From positions 707,602 to 751,767 of the forward strand of contig BJOX01000249.1 of the NCBI GenBank assembly GCA_009731375.1: 44,166 bases of DNA, in the 5' to 3' direction. Both the position numbers and the translations under genes were made by a program. The notes beneath the pieces were generated by a model. The model was not told the origin of the DNA. It made no database searches and saw nothing but the letters and a program-made list of their open reading frames with translations. Of the stretch, positions 1-12,535 are shown in pieces. Every line of letters starts with the position of its first letter. The first letter of the stretch is position 1. The stretch is from Paulinella micropora (Eukaryota > Cercozoa > Imbricatea > Euglyphida).

Positions 1-120
1 GTTGGAACTGCCCTTGCGGGGGTGTCATTAGAGCTTATCGTCAATTCTTCGTACTCCCCTCACGGGTGAGACGATGGAGGCGCATGTGCAGAAATGCATC
101 AGCCATTGACAGAGAAGCAC

Positions 121-169
<49 letters not shown>

Positions 170-300
170 GTTATTATTGTTCCTCTTCTTCTCGTCGTCG
201 TCCTCGTCCTCGTCCTCCCCCTCCTCGTCGTCGTCCTCGTCCTCGTTATCCTCCTCGTTATCCTCTGCTTCCTCTTTATCCTCCTCCTCTTCCTCTGCTT
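121..300. repeat. Trinucleotide microsatellites upstream of eIF3i
   Basis: An (ATT)n tract at about 121-178 is followed by a pyrimidine-rich (CTC/CTT/GTC)n tract to about 300. Both lie before the eIF3i start codon, in the likely promoter or 5' leader. Long open frames across them (poly-Leu, poly-Tyr, poly-Asn) come from the repeats and are not treated as genes. Bases 1-120 show nothing recognisable. Confidence 0.85.
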
Positions 301-387
301 GCACTGCTCCTCTACCACTTTTCACCGCCACAACCGCAACCTTCCCTGCAGAGAGCAGCTGCAAGTCTGTGCTGTGTGCAGTGCGCC

Positions 388-1682
388 ATGGCGGGCAAAG
401 GAGGGATTGTCGGGGTGATGAAGCCCATCGCGCTCAAGGGCCACGAGAGGCCGCTGACAAAAGTGCGCTTCAACAGGTGGGCTGATGCCATGCACCTTTG
501 CTTCACCCAACCACATGCTTGGCGTGTGTCCAGAGAAAACGACTTGCTCATGTCTTGCGGGAAGGATAAGAAAGTGTCGGTGAGTCCAGCCGCAGCTATG
601 TGCTTGCATCGAGCTGTGTATGCGCTCGTGAAGGTGTGGTACACATCGAACGGGGAGCGGCTGGGCACATACAACGGCCACGATGGAGGCGTCTGGGACT
701 GCGACATTAACTGTACCGCACCAACTGAGCGGTGTATGAGGGAAAATGTTGGCTGCATTTGGTATGTGCGAAGGGGACAGCACACGGCTGGTGACTGCGT
801 CGTCGGACCGCACCGCGCGGCTCTGGGAACTGGAGACCGGCCGCTGCCTCCACATCTTCCAGTTCAAATCAGGCAACACACACACACACACATACATACA
901 TATACACAGCAGCAACAGCAGCAGCAGCAGCACATCCCTCACCATACGTCAGCTCTGACCGGCCACGTGGCGTTTGGTCTGGCCTGCAGGCGTGAGGAGT
1001 TCTCGCTTTTCGCACGGGGACAGCATGCTGTCCCTGTGCACGGACGCACAGTACGGGCAGCAACCCACAATCTACATATACAACTTAGACAAGAACAAAG
1101 GCGCCCGTATGTCAAGCTCCTCGCTCTTGTTTTGCTGGCTTGCTGCAGCTATCTTGTGTCTGAATGCATGGCTGGCTGTGTTCAGAGAGCAACGAGCCCG
1201 TTAGGCAGCTAGTACCTGTAGATGAGGACGGCAATCCGCAGGTCCGCGCTGTGGCTGTGACACTCCAAGACGCTTTTTGCCCCTGCACAGAAACTTAAGA
1301 TGTACGACACCATATGGGGGCAACTCAACCACAGGTTTCCTGACCTAGTGCACTTGTCTTTACTGCGCGCGCTTGTGTATTACTTGGGTATGTGTTGTGT
1401 GTATAGTATCTACGCTTGCTGCGAGGACGGATCGGTTCGGATTTTTGACGTGGCCAAGGGAGTGCAGGTGAGCAAGAAGGTGGAGCACAAGGCGGCCATC
1501 CATGAGATGCAGTTCAGCAAGGACGGTCATTGCTTGTTGGTTGTGAGTGCATGGGCTAGACGTGTGCTGCATGTGTGTGTGCAGGGACCATGTTCATCAC
1601 GGCGTCCGCTGACTCGCTGGCCAAACTGTGGGACACCAAAGACTTCAGAGTAGCCTCAGAACACTGAACCACAGCTAGCCGC

Positions 1683-1772
<90 letters not shown>

Positions 1773-2000
1773 CTCTAGATAGATCTCTAGATAGATCTCT
1801 AGATAGATCTCTAGATAGATCTCTAGATAGATCTCTAGATAGATCTCTAGATAGATCTCTAGATAGATCTAGATAGATCTAGATAGATCTAGATAGATCT
1901 AGATAGATCTAGATAGATAGATAGATTGATGAGATTGATTGATTGATTGATTGATAGATTGATAGATTGATAGATTGATAGACTGATAGACTGATAGATT

Positions 2001-2067
<67 letters not shown>

Positions 2068-2176
2068 TAGATAGATATGTTTAATCTATGGGCGTGGCTG
2101 AGCTTGAAAAGCCATGGCCTCCTATACTACCCCCGGACAAGAACTTTCAGCACCGGCCAAGCTGCACACCAACCAC

Positions 2177-2231
<55 letters not shown>

Positions 2232-2742
2232 GGATGGATGGATGGATGGATGGACAGACAGACAGACAGATGAAATATCGACTAATGTCAGAAAAAAGGA
2301 GCTTCTGATTTCGTCAACCAGGAAGTCTGTGGGTAAAGTATTAACCCGATGCCCAGCTAAGCCGTGATGTTTGCACGGAAGGGACTGATACAGGCAATAC
2401 CAAANNNNNNNNNNNNNNNNNNNNNNNNNNNNNNNNNNNNNNNNNNNNNNNNNNNNNNNNNNNNNNNNNNNNNNNNNNNNNNNNNNNNNNNNNNNNNNNN
2501 NNNNNNNNNNNNNNNNNNNNNNNNNNNNNNNNNNNNNNNNNNNNNNNNNNNNNNNNNNNNAGGCGTATGGCTAGGCACACATAAGGCACCCCACCACGGG
2601 CCCAGCACACCCACACCATCCCCTAATTCTCTGTCTGTCGACAGATGGCACCCATTTCAAAAAAACCAAGCCCAAGGGAGGGTCAGTGACACCTCAAGTG
2701 GCCTTGGTTCACTCCGTGGAGTAAGTGATGAGATCAACTGAT

Positions 2743-2807
<65 letters not shown>

Positions 2808-2874
2808 GTAGATAAATAAATAGATGGATGGATAGATGGATAGATAGATGGATAGACGGATAGATCGATAGATG

Positions 2875-2927
<53 letters not shown>

Positions 2928-2937
2928 GTAGGTAGAT

Positions 2938-3005
<68 letters not shown>

Positions 3006-3188
3006 GCATTAATATGATTGGTCTATCAGCGCTGCATATCCGACGACATAGGCATCCATAACAGATATATATGTTTGGTCTATCAGCGCTGCATATCCGA
3101 GGCCATAGGCATCCCATTCCATCCCGCCACCATTGGTGGCTGCCCAGCGGGCTGGAGATGGGCACTGGCCCCCATGATAGATAGATAG

Positions 3189-3237
<49 letters not shown>

Positions 3238-4582
3238 TATATATATAGAGAGAGAGAGGAGAGGAAGAGAGGTAGAGGTAGGTAGGTAGAGAGGTAGGTA
3301 GGTAGGTAGGTAGGTAGATAGGTAGGTAGATAGGTAGGTAGATAGGTAGGTAGGTATGTAGGCTGGTAGGTAGGTAGATCGATAGATCGATAGATCGAAA
3401 TATAGATGGGGATGGATGGCTAGGTGGGTAAGTGTGTAGCCAGCCATCCATCTATCTGTGTGTTGCCGGTGGTACGTGTTGAGAAAGTTGGTTGGTGGTT
3501 GGGCTATAGGTGCTGAGAGAGTTCCCTTCAGACCGGCCGCTCAACACGGCGGCTATCTCGCCCATCATGAACCACGTCATCATCGGGTCACACCGCACGA
3601 TCACACACACACACACATACATACACACACGCGCATACTGGCTAACCACCGCCGCAAGTTCTGTTGTCCTACTGCCATTCTTAACATTCGACAGATGACA
3701 AGGTCATGTCCATAGGAATTCGATCGACAGTGGATCCAAACGTAGCCTCTCCTTCTGCCAATCCTATTTTTCTATGGAGCCAATCCTCTCGTCTTATGGA
3801 TTGGCACAGGCCTAACAAAGTGATGATGCCTACGATGAACGTCCTGAAAATCGTACATCATCATGACTGTGCTGAAATCGCACGTCATCATGCCCTTTTG
3901 CGAGCGGGCTAGAGACATTGACACGGGGTGTGTGTGTGTGTGTGTGTGCAGAGGTGGGCAGGAGGCAATCAGCGTGACCACGACAGCAGCGCAGATGGGA
4001 CACTTCGAGGTGGACTTCCTCAACATGGTCCATCTGCCCCTCTCTTGTTTTTGGTCTGGTTACCATATTTAACAGCAAAACAGGTAGTTATGTATGTTTG
4101 GCCCGGTCAGCATCTTAAAAGCTGAATAGATAGCTTGGGACGTCTGGCACGCCTTATGCGCTGTTTGTCTGAGACGTGTCTTACGTACGCACATGTCTAA
4201 TTTCTCAGCTCATATGCTCTTTGTGCGCATTCATAGATGTCTAGATATATTCATACATACATATTACGTACATACATACATACATACATACATACATACA
4301 TGCTGTGCGCATTCATAGATGTCTAGATATATTCATACATACATACGTACTTACGTACATACATACATACATACATACATACATACATGCATACATACAT
4401 ACATACATACGGACGTACGGACGGACGGACGTACGTACGTAGTACGTACGTACGTACGTAACGTGCATGCATGCATGCATGCATGGCATGCATGCATACA
4501 TACATACATACATACATACATTCATACATGCATGCATGCATATGCATACATACATACATACTTACATGCATACATGCATACA

Positions 4583-4616
<34 letters not shown>

Positions 4617-5189
4617 CATACATACATACACACACACACATACATACATACATACATGCATGCATATATACATACATACATACATACGTACATACATACA
4701 TACATGCTACATGCATACAGACATACATGCATATATACATACACACATACATACATGCTACATGCATACATACATACATACATTCATATGTACGTACATA
4801 CATGCATACGGATAGACCAACATCCCTGTCTGCAGGTGACAACCGATTACTTGGGTTCCGTCAAGGGCCACTTCGGGCCCGTGCATACGCTTGCCTTCAG
4901 TCCTAACGGCAAGTGGTCTACTGTGCAAGCTGGTCTGTGCACCTCTCACATGTGTTTACGTGTAGTTATGCCTCGGGTTCCGAGGATGGCTACGTGCGGC
5001 TGCACCACTTTCCGCCAGAATACCTCATCAAGTCAGAGCTGCAGGTCGTACGCCAGCTGCATTTGACATGACTATGGCTGTTGCTTACTGGAATTGGTGT
5101 AGATCGGAGTCTCAGCCTCAGTCCTAGATCCGCCTTCTATGAACAAGAAATCCACGAAAAAACCTGCCGCCACGAACAAGAAGACTTAG
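388..5189 (+). CDS. eIF3i: eIF3 subunit I (WD40 protein), spliced gene of about 12 exons
   Basis: This is the WD40 beta-propeller subunit I of translation initiation factor 3, a cytoplasmic complex that works with the 40S ribosome. The start ATG (388) gives [20 protein letters not shown]. Exons read from frame, splice borders and family similarity are 388-476, 534-579, 634-712, 774-872, 990-1106, 1186-1256, 1291-about 1335, about 1407-1523, 1585-1649, 3510-3586, 3952-4027, 4836-about 4912, about 4970-5044 and 5103-5189. WD40 signatures include [70 protein letters not shown] and [18 protein letters not shown]. The last exon encodes a Lys-rich tail and ends in TAG. The intron at 873-989 has a GC donor. 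The intron at 1650-3509 holds GATA arrays and a gap, and that at 4028-4835 holds a CATA array. The exons near 1291-1335 and 4912-4970 are the least certain. The family call is strong; individual borders are inference. Confidence 0.9.
1683..2245. repeat. (GATA)n microsatellite block in an eIF3i intron
   Basis: Uninterrupted GATA units run from about 1683. They are followed by an 'ATAGATCTCTAG' higher-order variant (about 1770-1865), GATT variants and more GATA to about 2066. After a short unique stretch (2067-2178) the array resumes at 2179-2245, shifting to GGAT and GACA units. It lies in the large intron of eIF3i. Confidence 0.9.
2405..2560. other. Assembly gap inside the large eIF3i intron
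   Basis: A run of 156 N. The flanks (2246-2404 and 2561-2734) are unique sequence without a recognisable gene and are taken as intron. Confidence 0.95.
2744..3425. repeat. GATA/GGTA microsatellite blocks in an eIF3i intron
   Basis: GATA units run from about 2744 to 3005 with GGAT and GGTA variants. A unique stretch follows (about 3006-3174), in which a segment 'TTGGTCTATCAGCGCTGCAT' occurs twice (near 3020 and 3076). GATA, AG and GGTA units then run to about 3425. Open frames reading (IYLS)n across this block are repeat artefacts. Confidence 0.9.
4245..4810. repeat. (CATA)n/(CATG)n/(GTAC)n microsatellite in an eIF3i intron
   Basis: The array is mainly CATA with GTAC, GGAC, CATG and CACA variants, between the exons ending at 4027 and starting at 4836. 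A 27-base segment near 4225 recurs near 4308, so part of the array is a larger duplication. (YIHT)n and (CMYV)n reading frames on the two strands are artefacts. Confidence 0.9.
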
Positions 5190-6195
5190 TTGCAGTTCTG
5201 GTAGACAGGAGAGAATTTCAAGTTATAGTTTCAGTAAACATATGATAATTTTTCCACTGAAAGGTTTTTATCAATAATAAAGTAGGTGACGAAGATTTTA
5301 CAGTAAAATTTTTACTATTAATATCAATAATTAAAAATCAATCATTCGCGGACTTTTCAAGAATTGGCGGCGGCGCCCGGCGCAGTGTTGAAAAAACTAT
5401 TAATATCTAAACTCAACTGCCAGAACGCTGAAATTAGGAGGAAAGATAGGGGAAAGCATGCAATCCAGATTTATGAAGTTTTTAGAGCTGCCAAAACGAT
5501 ATACGGGCCGTGACGCCGCCAATTTTTGAAAAGTCAGCGAATTATTCGATTTTAAAAAATTGAAGTTACATTAATAACTTGCCACCGATAGTGATTGTAA
5601 AGCCGCCAGAACGTTGAAAGTAGGAGGAACGGTAGTAGAAATCATGGCAAGCACTACTGCAGTGGGTATTTTTAATTGTTGGAACTAATAATTAATTAAT
5701 ACTTATGGACCGGCAGTATCGGAGTAACGGTGTCGTTAGAGCCATTACTTATGATCCGGCCAGTCAAGTTAAGTGGCGCGTCTGTTGGCGCCTTTTCTCA
5801 TTAAAGTTGTAGTGTGTTGAGAGTGTAGTAGCTATCCGATGATAGATTGCTTTATTAATAACAGAAGTCTCAGTAACAGGTTGTCGAGCCTTTGATTAGC
5901 GAACTCTGCGCCAACAGCTTTAATCAGTTGCACTTGGTCTGAAAGGAGAGGCATTAGGCCTTCAACAGAAAAGTGCGAGGATCGAAGTGCTGCAGGCAGT
6001 CGACATCATTCCGTGGGTAGGCAGAAGGCACCCACCGCAAACGTGTCTATCGGCTAGACAGCATAGCATAGACGCATCAACTCATTTCATCCCTAATAAC
6101 TATTCCTCCATTTCTACTTAATTGTAGGAATTTTATTGGTAGCTGAGTTTAGCTAAAACCTTCCGCACTTTGGTCCAACATGGCAAACACCATGT
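5190..6195. other. AT-rich non-genic stretch downstream of eIF3i
   Basis: No gene is supported here. The stretch holds a hairpin element (5328-5556), a further copy of part of its core near 5593-5640 ('GCCAGAACGTTGAAAGTAGG' against 'GCCAGAACGCTGAAATTAGG' near 5420), and a segment beginning 'TGTTGGAACTAATAATTAAT' at about 5680. The TG start and the reading frame at 6196 loosely recall an LTR element, but no primer-binding site, second LTR or polymerase domain is visible. Confidence 0.5.
5328..5556. mobile_element. Hairpin or MITE-like element with about 40-bp inverted arms
   Basis: The arm at 5328-5370, containing 'GACTTTTCAAGAATTGGCGG', is the imperfect reverse complement of the arm at about 5512-5556, containing 'CCGCCAATTTTTGAAAAGTC'. 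About 140 bp of AT-rich sequence lies between. A short element with long terminal inverted repeats and no coding capacity resembles a miniature inverted-repeat transposable element. Target-site duplications were not confirmed. Confidence 0.45.
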
Positions 6196-6530
6196 TTGGA
6201 ATGTCGATCAGTGAACAGCAGAGACCCAGATTGGGATAATTGGGAATATGTGTTCAAGTGCCTTGCTGTGATCTATGATCCCTTAGCGATAGGGGAGCTA
6301 CCTCCCCACAAACGACACCCTCTGTTTACACAAGCAAAGCTGACAGTTTCTTTCAATCTACATACTGAACCGTCTCTTTCACCTTCCGGAGATAGCGAGG
6401 ACGAGAGTCAGGACAGGACAGAGAGTAAGAAACCTACAGCTGCTGTAAAGAAAGAACCTACCAGCTCTCAGCCTTCCTCCAGTTCTGCCTTACCTGTCAA
6501 AAAGGAACAAGACGTTAGAACTAGTTCTGC
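6196..6530 (+). CDS. Unrecognised reading frame interrupted by a minisatellite
   Basis: About 110 codons of non-repetitive sequence start at a TTTGGAATG context and contain WDNWEYVFKCLAVIYDP, followed by a Ser/Glu/Lys-rich tail (EPTSSQPSSSSALPVKKEQD). From about 6525 the frame runs into the 13-bp minisatellite, so the true C-terminus is unknown. In another frame an ATG at 6181 reads only about 19 codons. It may be the gag-like start of a retroelement or an exon; no domain is recognised. Confidence 0.3.
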
Positions 6531-7845
6531 TTTGCTTTTCTATTTCGATTTTTTGTTTTGCTTTTTTGTTTTGCTTTTCTGTTTCGATTTTCTATTTCGA
6601 TTTTCCATTTCGATTTTCTGTTTCGGTTTTTCTTTTGCTTTTTTGTTTCGATTTTCCATTTCGATTTTCTGTTTTGCTTTTCTGTTTCGGCTTTTTGTTT
6701 TGCTTTTTTGTTTCGATTTTCCATTTCGATTTTCTGTTTTGCTTTTCTGTTTCGGTTTTTTGTTTCGATTTTTTGTTTCGATTTTCTATTTCGGTTTTCT
6801 GTTTTGCTTTTCTGTTTCGATTTTCTGTTTTGATTTTCTGTTTCAATTTTCTGTTTTGCTTTTCTGTTTTGATTTTCTGTTTCGATTTTCTGTTTTCCTT
6901 TTTTGTTTCCATTTTCCATTTCGATTTTCTGTTTCGGTTTTTTGTTTCGATTTTTTGTTTCGATTTTTTGTTTCGATTGTCTATTTCGGTTTCCTGGTTT
7001 GCTTCTCTGCTTCGGTTTTCTGTTTCGGTTTTTTGTTTTGTTTTTCTGTTTTGCTTTTCTGTTTCGATTTTTTGTTTTGCTTTTCTGTTTTGCTTTTCTG
7101 TTTCGATTTTCTATTTCGATTTTCCATTTCGATTTTCTGTTTTGCTTTTCTGTTTTTATTTTCTGTTTTGCTTTTTGTTTCGATTTTCCATTTTGATTTT
7201 CTGTTTTGCTTTTCTGTTTCTGTTTTTTGTTTGATTTTTTGTTTCGATTTTCTATTTTGGTTTTCTGTTTTGCTTTTCTGTTTCGATTTTTTGTTTCGAT
7301 TTTCTATTTCGGTTTTCTGTTTTGCTTTCTGTTTCGGTTTTTTGTTTTGTTTTTCTGTTTTGCTTTTCTGTTTCGATTTTCTGTTTTGCTTTTCTGTTTC
7401 GATTTTCTGTTTTGATTTTCTGTTTCGATTTTCTGTTTTGCTTTTCTGTTTTGCTTTTCTGTTTCGATTTCCTGTTTTGCTTTTTTGTTTTGCTTTTCCA
7501 TTTCGATTTTCTGTTTTGCTTTTCTATTTCAATTTTTTGTTTTGCTTTTCTGTTTTGCTTTTCTGTTTCGATTTTCTATTTCGATTTTCCATTTCGATTT
7601 TCTTTTTTGCTTTTCTGTTTTGCTTTTCTGTTTCGGCTTTTTGTTTTGCTTGGAAAATCGAAACAAAAAATCGAAATAGAAAATCGAAACAGAAAATCTT
7701 AACAGAAAAGCAAAACAGAAAAGCAACACAAAAAACCAAAATAGAAAATCGAAACAGAAAATCAAAACAGAAAAGCAAAACAGAAAATCGAAATAGAAAA
7801 GCAAAACAGAAAATCGAAATGGAAAATCAAAACAAGAAGCGCTAG
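6525..7845. repeat. 13-bp minisatellite with an inverted tail
   Basis: Tandem 13-mers such as TTTTCTGTTTCGA, TTTTCTGTTTTGC, TTTTCTATTTCGA, TTTTCCATTTCGA and TTTTTTGTTTCGG run to about 7651. The motif then switches to its reverse complement (AAAATCGAAACAG and variants) until about 7840. Because 13 is not a multiple of 3 and the units lack stops, long Phe/Leu/Ser or Lys/Asn/Glu frames appear on both strands; these are not genes. Confidence 0.95.
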
Positions 7846-7848
7846 ATT

Positions 7849-8109
<261 letters not shown>

Positions 8110-8165
8110 NNNNNNNNNNNNNNNNNNNNNNNNNNNNNNNNNNNNNNNNNNNNNNNNNNNNNNNN

Positions 8166-9551
<1,386 letters not shown>

Positions 9552-9678
9552 NNNNNNNNNNNNNNNNNNNNNNNNNNNNNNNNNNNNNNNNNNNNNNNNN
9601 NNNNNNNNNNNNNNNNNNNNNNNNNNNNNNNNNNNNNNNNNNNNNNNNNNNNNNNNNNNNNNNNNNNNNNNNNNNNNN
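9552..9678. other. Assembly gap at the cellular/viral boundary
   Basis: A run of 127 N. Everything recognisable to the left is cellular or satellite sequence, and everything to the right is compact, virus-like coding sequence. The physical join is therefore not sequenced here. Confidence 0.9.
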
Positions 9679-10003
9679 GAATAAAAATTACCCGCCGCAA
9701 ACAGCGTTTTTTTTACACACTGCGAACCGATTTTGCCGCAAATCGGCCGAGTTATTCATCCGCTCACAACGCGCGGACCATCCTGACCATCGTACCGTCT
9801 TCTTACCGGAAACCGGGCAGAGGATACCACCCACTTCTTTTATAAATTAAATTTACACACCGCAAATACAGATTTTTTTTCACACAGCAAACCGATTTTG
9901 CCGCAAATTACGGCTTACCCGGCCTAGTTACCCACACACTAACAACGCGCGGACCAACCGGACCATCATACAGCAGTTTTCCCGGAAACTTTTTCCACCC
10001 CCC
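9679..10003. repeat. Two diverged direct repeats of about 160 bp at the left edge of the viral part
   Basis: Unit 1 (about 9684-9843) and unit 2 (about 9844-10003) share, in order, 'CCGATTTTGCCGCAAAT', 'AACAACGCGCGGACCA' (unit 1 has a one-base difference at its start) and a CGGAAAC segment. They diverge elsewhere, including small insertions in unit 2. No reading frame crosses both. The following 10004-10207 shows nothing recognisable. A subterminal or regulatory repeat of the viral element is possible. Confidence 0.7.
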
Positions 10004-10207
10004 ACTTTTTCAACCTAAAACTTACCTAGTGAATAGCTTCCGGCGCCGGGTAGGCTAAACGCCCGTCCGGGTGTAGTGCTTCATGTAGTAGATCCCTATT
10101 CAAGCCACACCACACGAGGCGGTAGAACTGGATAAACTGCTGAGAGCCCCTCGTATTCGTCTGCACAAATTTAAAGCCCAGCAATCAGTGGAGACCCACC
10201 TAGACTT

Positions 10208-11379
10208 TCAGAACTGAATAGCTTCAAGGTCGATTCCCTTGGGGGTCTGTCTCGCTAGCTCTTGTAGCTGCTCGAGGCGCCTTCCCGTTTCGTAGTAGCC
10301 AAGGTACCGCCAATGCTCCACCGGGCGAAGCTCCGCAAGAATATGATCCCTTTTGTCTCGTACTGGCAACGACCACCAAGCGCTGCGGCAAAGATATTCG
10401 CGCACTAGCCTCAGTTGCTTCGTCACAACCACTGAGCGAAAGTCCTCGAACCTCAACTCTTTTGCTGGTACATTACCCCCCACGGAGATGATAATGGCCC
10501 CCTTGTACCAATACCGCAAGCACAATGCGCAGTTGCAGTCCGTGGCTATCGGACACGATAGGAGTGCCTTTATGCTAACCAGACGATTAGCGGGCGGATC
10601 CCGGGACTCGCCGCCCGCCCATTTCCAAAAGTCCTCGCACCCAAGCCCGCACAACAAGGGGAGCAAGCGATTGCGTGAGACAGAGCCCCCGGCGCACAGC
10701 TCGTCCCAGCCGGCTTTGCTCCATAAATCGGCAACTGTCCAAGAGCCTAAATCAAGACCCATGGCAGCGTAGTCCCGCCCCTCTTCTCTGTACACGCCGG
10801 GGGGTTGCCAAAGGCCCAGGTGCAGTCCCAAGGAAGCATGGGAAGGGCGTGGGCGCGTGCCAAAGGAGACCCTAGCCAGATTCTCCTCTGCTGAGACGTC
10901 TGCGGCTGGCACTACGTAGAGGTGCAACCTTCTTCGAGAAATCGCAACAGTATGGCTTCCACGCGCTGAAAAAGAGCTCGTCGCCGAACAGCCCGGGTTT
11001 CCCCAGATTTTGGAGGTCAGGCAGCGGTAGCAGCCGCAGGATGGCAGCCCAGACCAACAGTCCTTTTGCTTGGGCCGCTCCGTTACCCACTTAGAATCCA
11101 AGTATTGTTTGCATACTGGGCAATTGCATGGCTTTTCAAGCTCGCAAGGGTAACGTGCTAACAAGAGGCAGGACCAGCATTGGCATTTGTCAGCGGTTGT
11201 TGCTTTACAGCCAATCCTAGCAAGAGAAAGCAAAGCGCCGCAGTTTTCGCTGGCTGACACTTTTCTAGCGACCGCAGCAATTCCAGGGCGATGTTATTGC
11301 CTGTCTTGACGAATTTCACTTTGGAGACAACATCACTTAGCAAAGGCAGAGAATCGATCGCCTCTTCAGCGTCGAACAT
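10208..11379 (-). pseudogene. Cys-rich protein of unknown function, one frameshift
   Basis: The upstream part starts at ATG 11379 (MFDAEEAIDSLP). The main frame of about 350 codons opens near 11260 with only a GTG and ends in TGA at 10208. The two overlap near 11255-11270, and a one-base shift there would make a protein of about 390 residues. The first half of the main frame is rich in Cys pairs (CQCWSC, CNCPVC, CGCYRC) that could bind zinc; the second half has a further CNCALC. No family is recognised. A TATA-like TATAAAG lies 38 nt upstream of the ATG. The break may be a sequencing error or decay. Confidence 0.6.
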
Positions 11380-11416
11380 GCGCGGCGTGTGTGTCTAGAG
11401 GCGTCGTATAGTGTTC

Positions 11417-11423
11417 CTTTATA
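11417..11423 (-). promoter_or_regulatory. TATA-like box upstream of the Cys-rich gene
   Basis: TATAAAG reads on the minus strand 38 nt before the ATG at 11379, a plausible distance for a short leader. It is a sequence match only. Confidence 0.35.
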
Positions 11424-11437
11424 CGTCTTTGCCAAGA

Positions 11438-11520
11438 GGGGGGGGGGGCACCCCCCCTCCCTCTCTTTTTNNNNNNNNNNCTTGGGGTAGGGTGGGGGGG
11501 GGCACCCCCCCCCTTTCTTT
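11438..11520. repeat. Poly-G/poly-C palindromic intergenic element with 10-N gap
   Basis: Two G-tract/GCA/C-tract motifs ('GGGGGGGCACCCCCCC' type) flank a run of 10 N at 11471-11480, between the divergent genes starting at 11379 and 11604. Similar elements recur at other gene boundaries in the window. Confidence 0.7.
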
Positions 11521-11603
11521 GGTCCTTGTTCTAACAAAAAAAGGGCAGTGTGTTTTTCTGTGCTTTATCCCCCCCACCGGCTTTTTAAATACAGCTATCA
11601 ACA

Positions 11604-12026
11604 ATGCCCCAGCACGAACGCCCCGATGACGACCTAGTAGCGGCACCTGTTTCAAAAAAACTCAAAACGGCGCCAGCCCCGGAGCAAGCAAAGGAACCAG
11701 CCACAAAGGAAGATCCTCCCGCGACCGAGGAGGCGCAGGTCGCGAGGGGGCCAGCTGCGGAGAAGCAGAACAATCACGGGAACAAGGCGCAGGTCGCGGG
11801 GGAGCCAGCCACGAAGGAACAGACAAGCCACGAGACCGAGGCGCAGGTCGCGGGGGGGCCAGCCCCGGAGAAGAAGGTCTCCCCCCCCTCCAGCGAGGGC
11901 ACCAGCGACGATGCGCCGGTGGGAGAAGCCGCGCGGGCCGAAGAAGAGCCCGTCCAAGAGCCCGCTCGGCCTTCCCAGCAAGAAGAAGCCGCGGCCTTGC
12001 AGCCGACGACGTCGGGTGTTGAATAA
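11604..12026 (+). CDS. Low-complexity Ala/Glu/Pro-rich protein with internal repeats
   Basis: A 140-residue protein from ATG 11604 to TAA 12024-12026. After a possible nuclear localisation segment (SKKLK, about residues 17-21) it consists of imperfect repeats such as EAQVARGPAAEK, KAQVAGEPATKE and EAQVAGGPAPEK, then an acidic tail ending TTSGVE. It is likely disordered. The repeat is also visible in DNA (GCGCAGGTCGCGGGGG). No homologue is recognised. It converges on the minus-strand gene ending at 12080 across an AT-rich spacer with AATAAA-like sequence. An 'AAATAC' stretch upstream may act as a promoter. Confidence 0.6.
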   Translation: MPQHERPDDDLVAAPVSKKLKTAPAPEQAKEPATKEDPPATEEAQVARGPAAEKQNNHGNKAQVAGEPATKEQTSHETEAQVAGGPAPEKKVSPPSSEGTSDDAPVGEAARAEEEPVQEPARPSQQEEAAALQPTTSGVE

Positions 12027-12079
12027 AAGAAAAAACACCAAGTAAATTTTTAGTTATAATTAAAAAAAGAAGATCACTG

Positions 12080-12535
12080 TCAAAGCCTAGCTTTGGTTGC
12101 CAGAAAGCGCTTAATCGCTTGTTTAAGTACATGGGTTTGGCCACACAACCCGTTTTGGGAATCGGTGTACCACGTGAGTGTGTGCTCGTAATATGTCCTG
12201 TTTCTGCTTGCAGGGAGCTCGACCGAGAGGTGTTGAATTAAAGGTTTGGACAGACCTACTAACACCAGGCCACACAGGCTGCTCTCTTGCTTTGTATTGC
12301 CTAGCGGTAGTATTAAGTCAAGAATTCTTGCTAGGTCGCCAGCAGTGGTTGCGTGCAGTACGCAGGTATTGCGGAGGCCCGGGTCGGGGTTCACCCCCTC
12401 GACCACCTCTTTAAACGCTCGGCATTGACCACCCGGCATTAGTTGTCTAAGACGATTATACAAGAAATCGCTGGCGGGGCTTTTTGCCTCGCCGGGGCAG
12501 GGGCTCGTAGCCATCGACCGCTTGTCTGAACACAT
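12080..12535 (-). CDS. Orphan protein, short paralogue of the next gene
   Basis: 151 residues from ATG 12535 to TGA 12080. Its core (CGLVLVGLSKPLIQHLSVEL, then YYEHTLTWYTDSQ and THVLKQAIKRF) aligns with the C-terminal third of the neighbouring 368-residue protein (CGLALVGLPVDMIRYLRIAM, FYERTFTWYSRSK, FHVFRQAVDGY). The two are tandem paralogues on the same strand and overlap by 80 bases, so this gene starts inside the end of its upstream neighbour. The function is unknown. The short form lacks the low-complexity middle and the N-terminal region of the larger one. Confidence 0.75.
   Translation of the reverse strand: MCSDKRSMATSPCPGEAKSPASDFLYNRLRQLMPGGQCRAFKEVVEGVNPDPGLRNTCVLHATTAGDLARILDLILPLGNTKQESSLCGLVLVGLSKPLIQHLSVELPASRNRTYYEHTLTWYTDSQNGLCGQTHVLKQAIKRFLATKARL

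Noticed and set aside
66-1212. Poly-Leu, poly-Tyr and poly-Asn reading frames over the 5' microsatellites
   Set aside because: They are translations of (ATT)n and (CTC)n; the real start is ATG 388 and the gene is spliced.
2734-4906. Long (IYLS)n, (YIHT)n and (CMYV)n frames on both strands
   Set aside because: They are open because tetranucleotide repeats lack stops; they lie in eIF3i introns.
5680-6530. LTR retrotransposon 5' end
   Set aside because: A TG-starting AT-rich segment and a gag-like acidic frame are suggestive, but no paired LTR, primer-binding site or pol domain is present.
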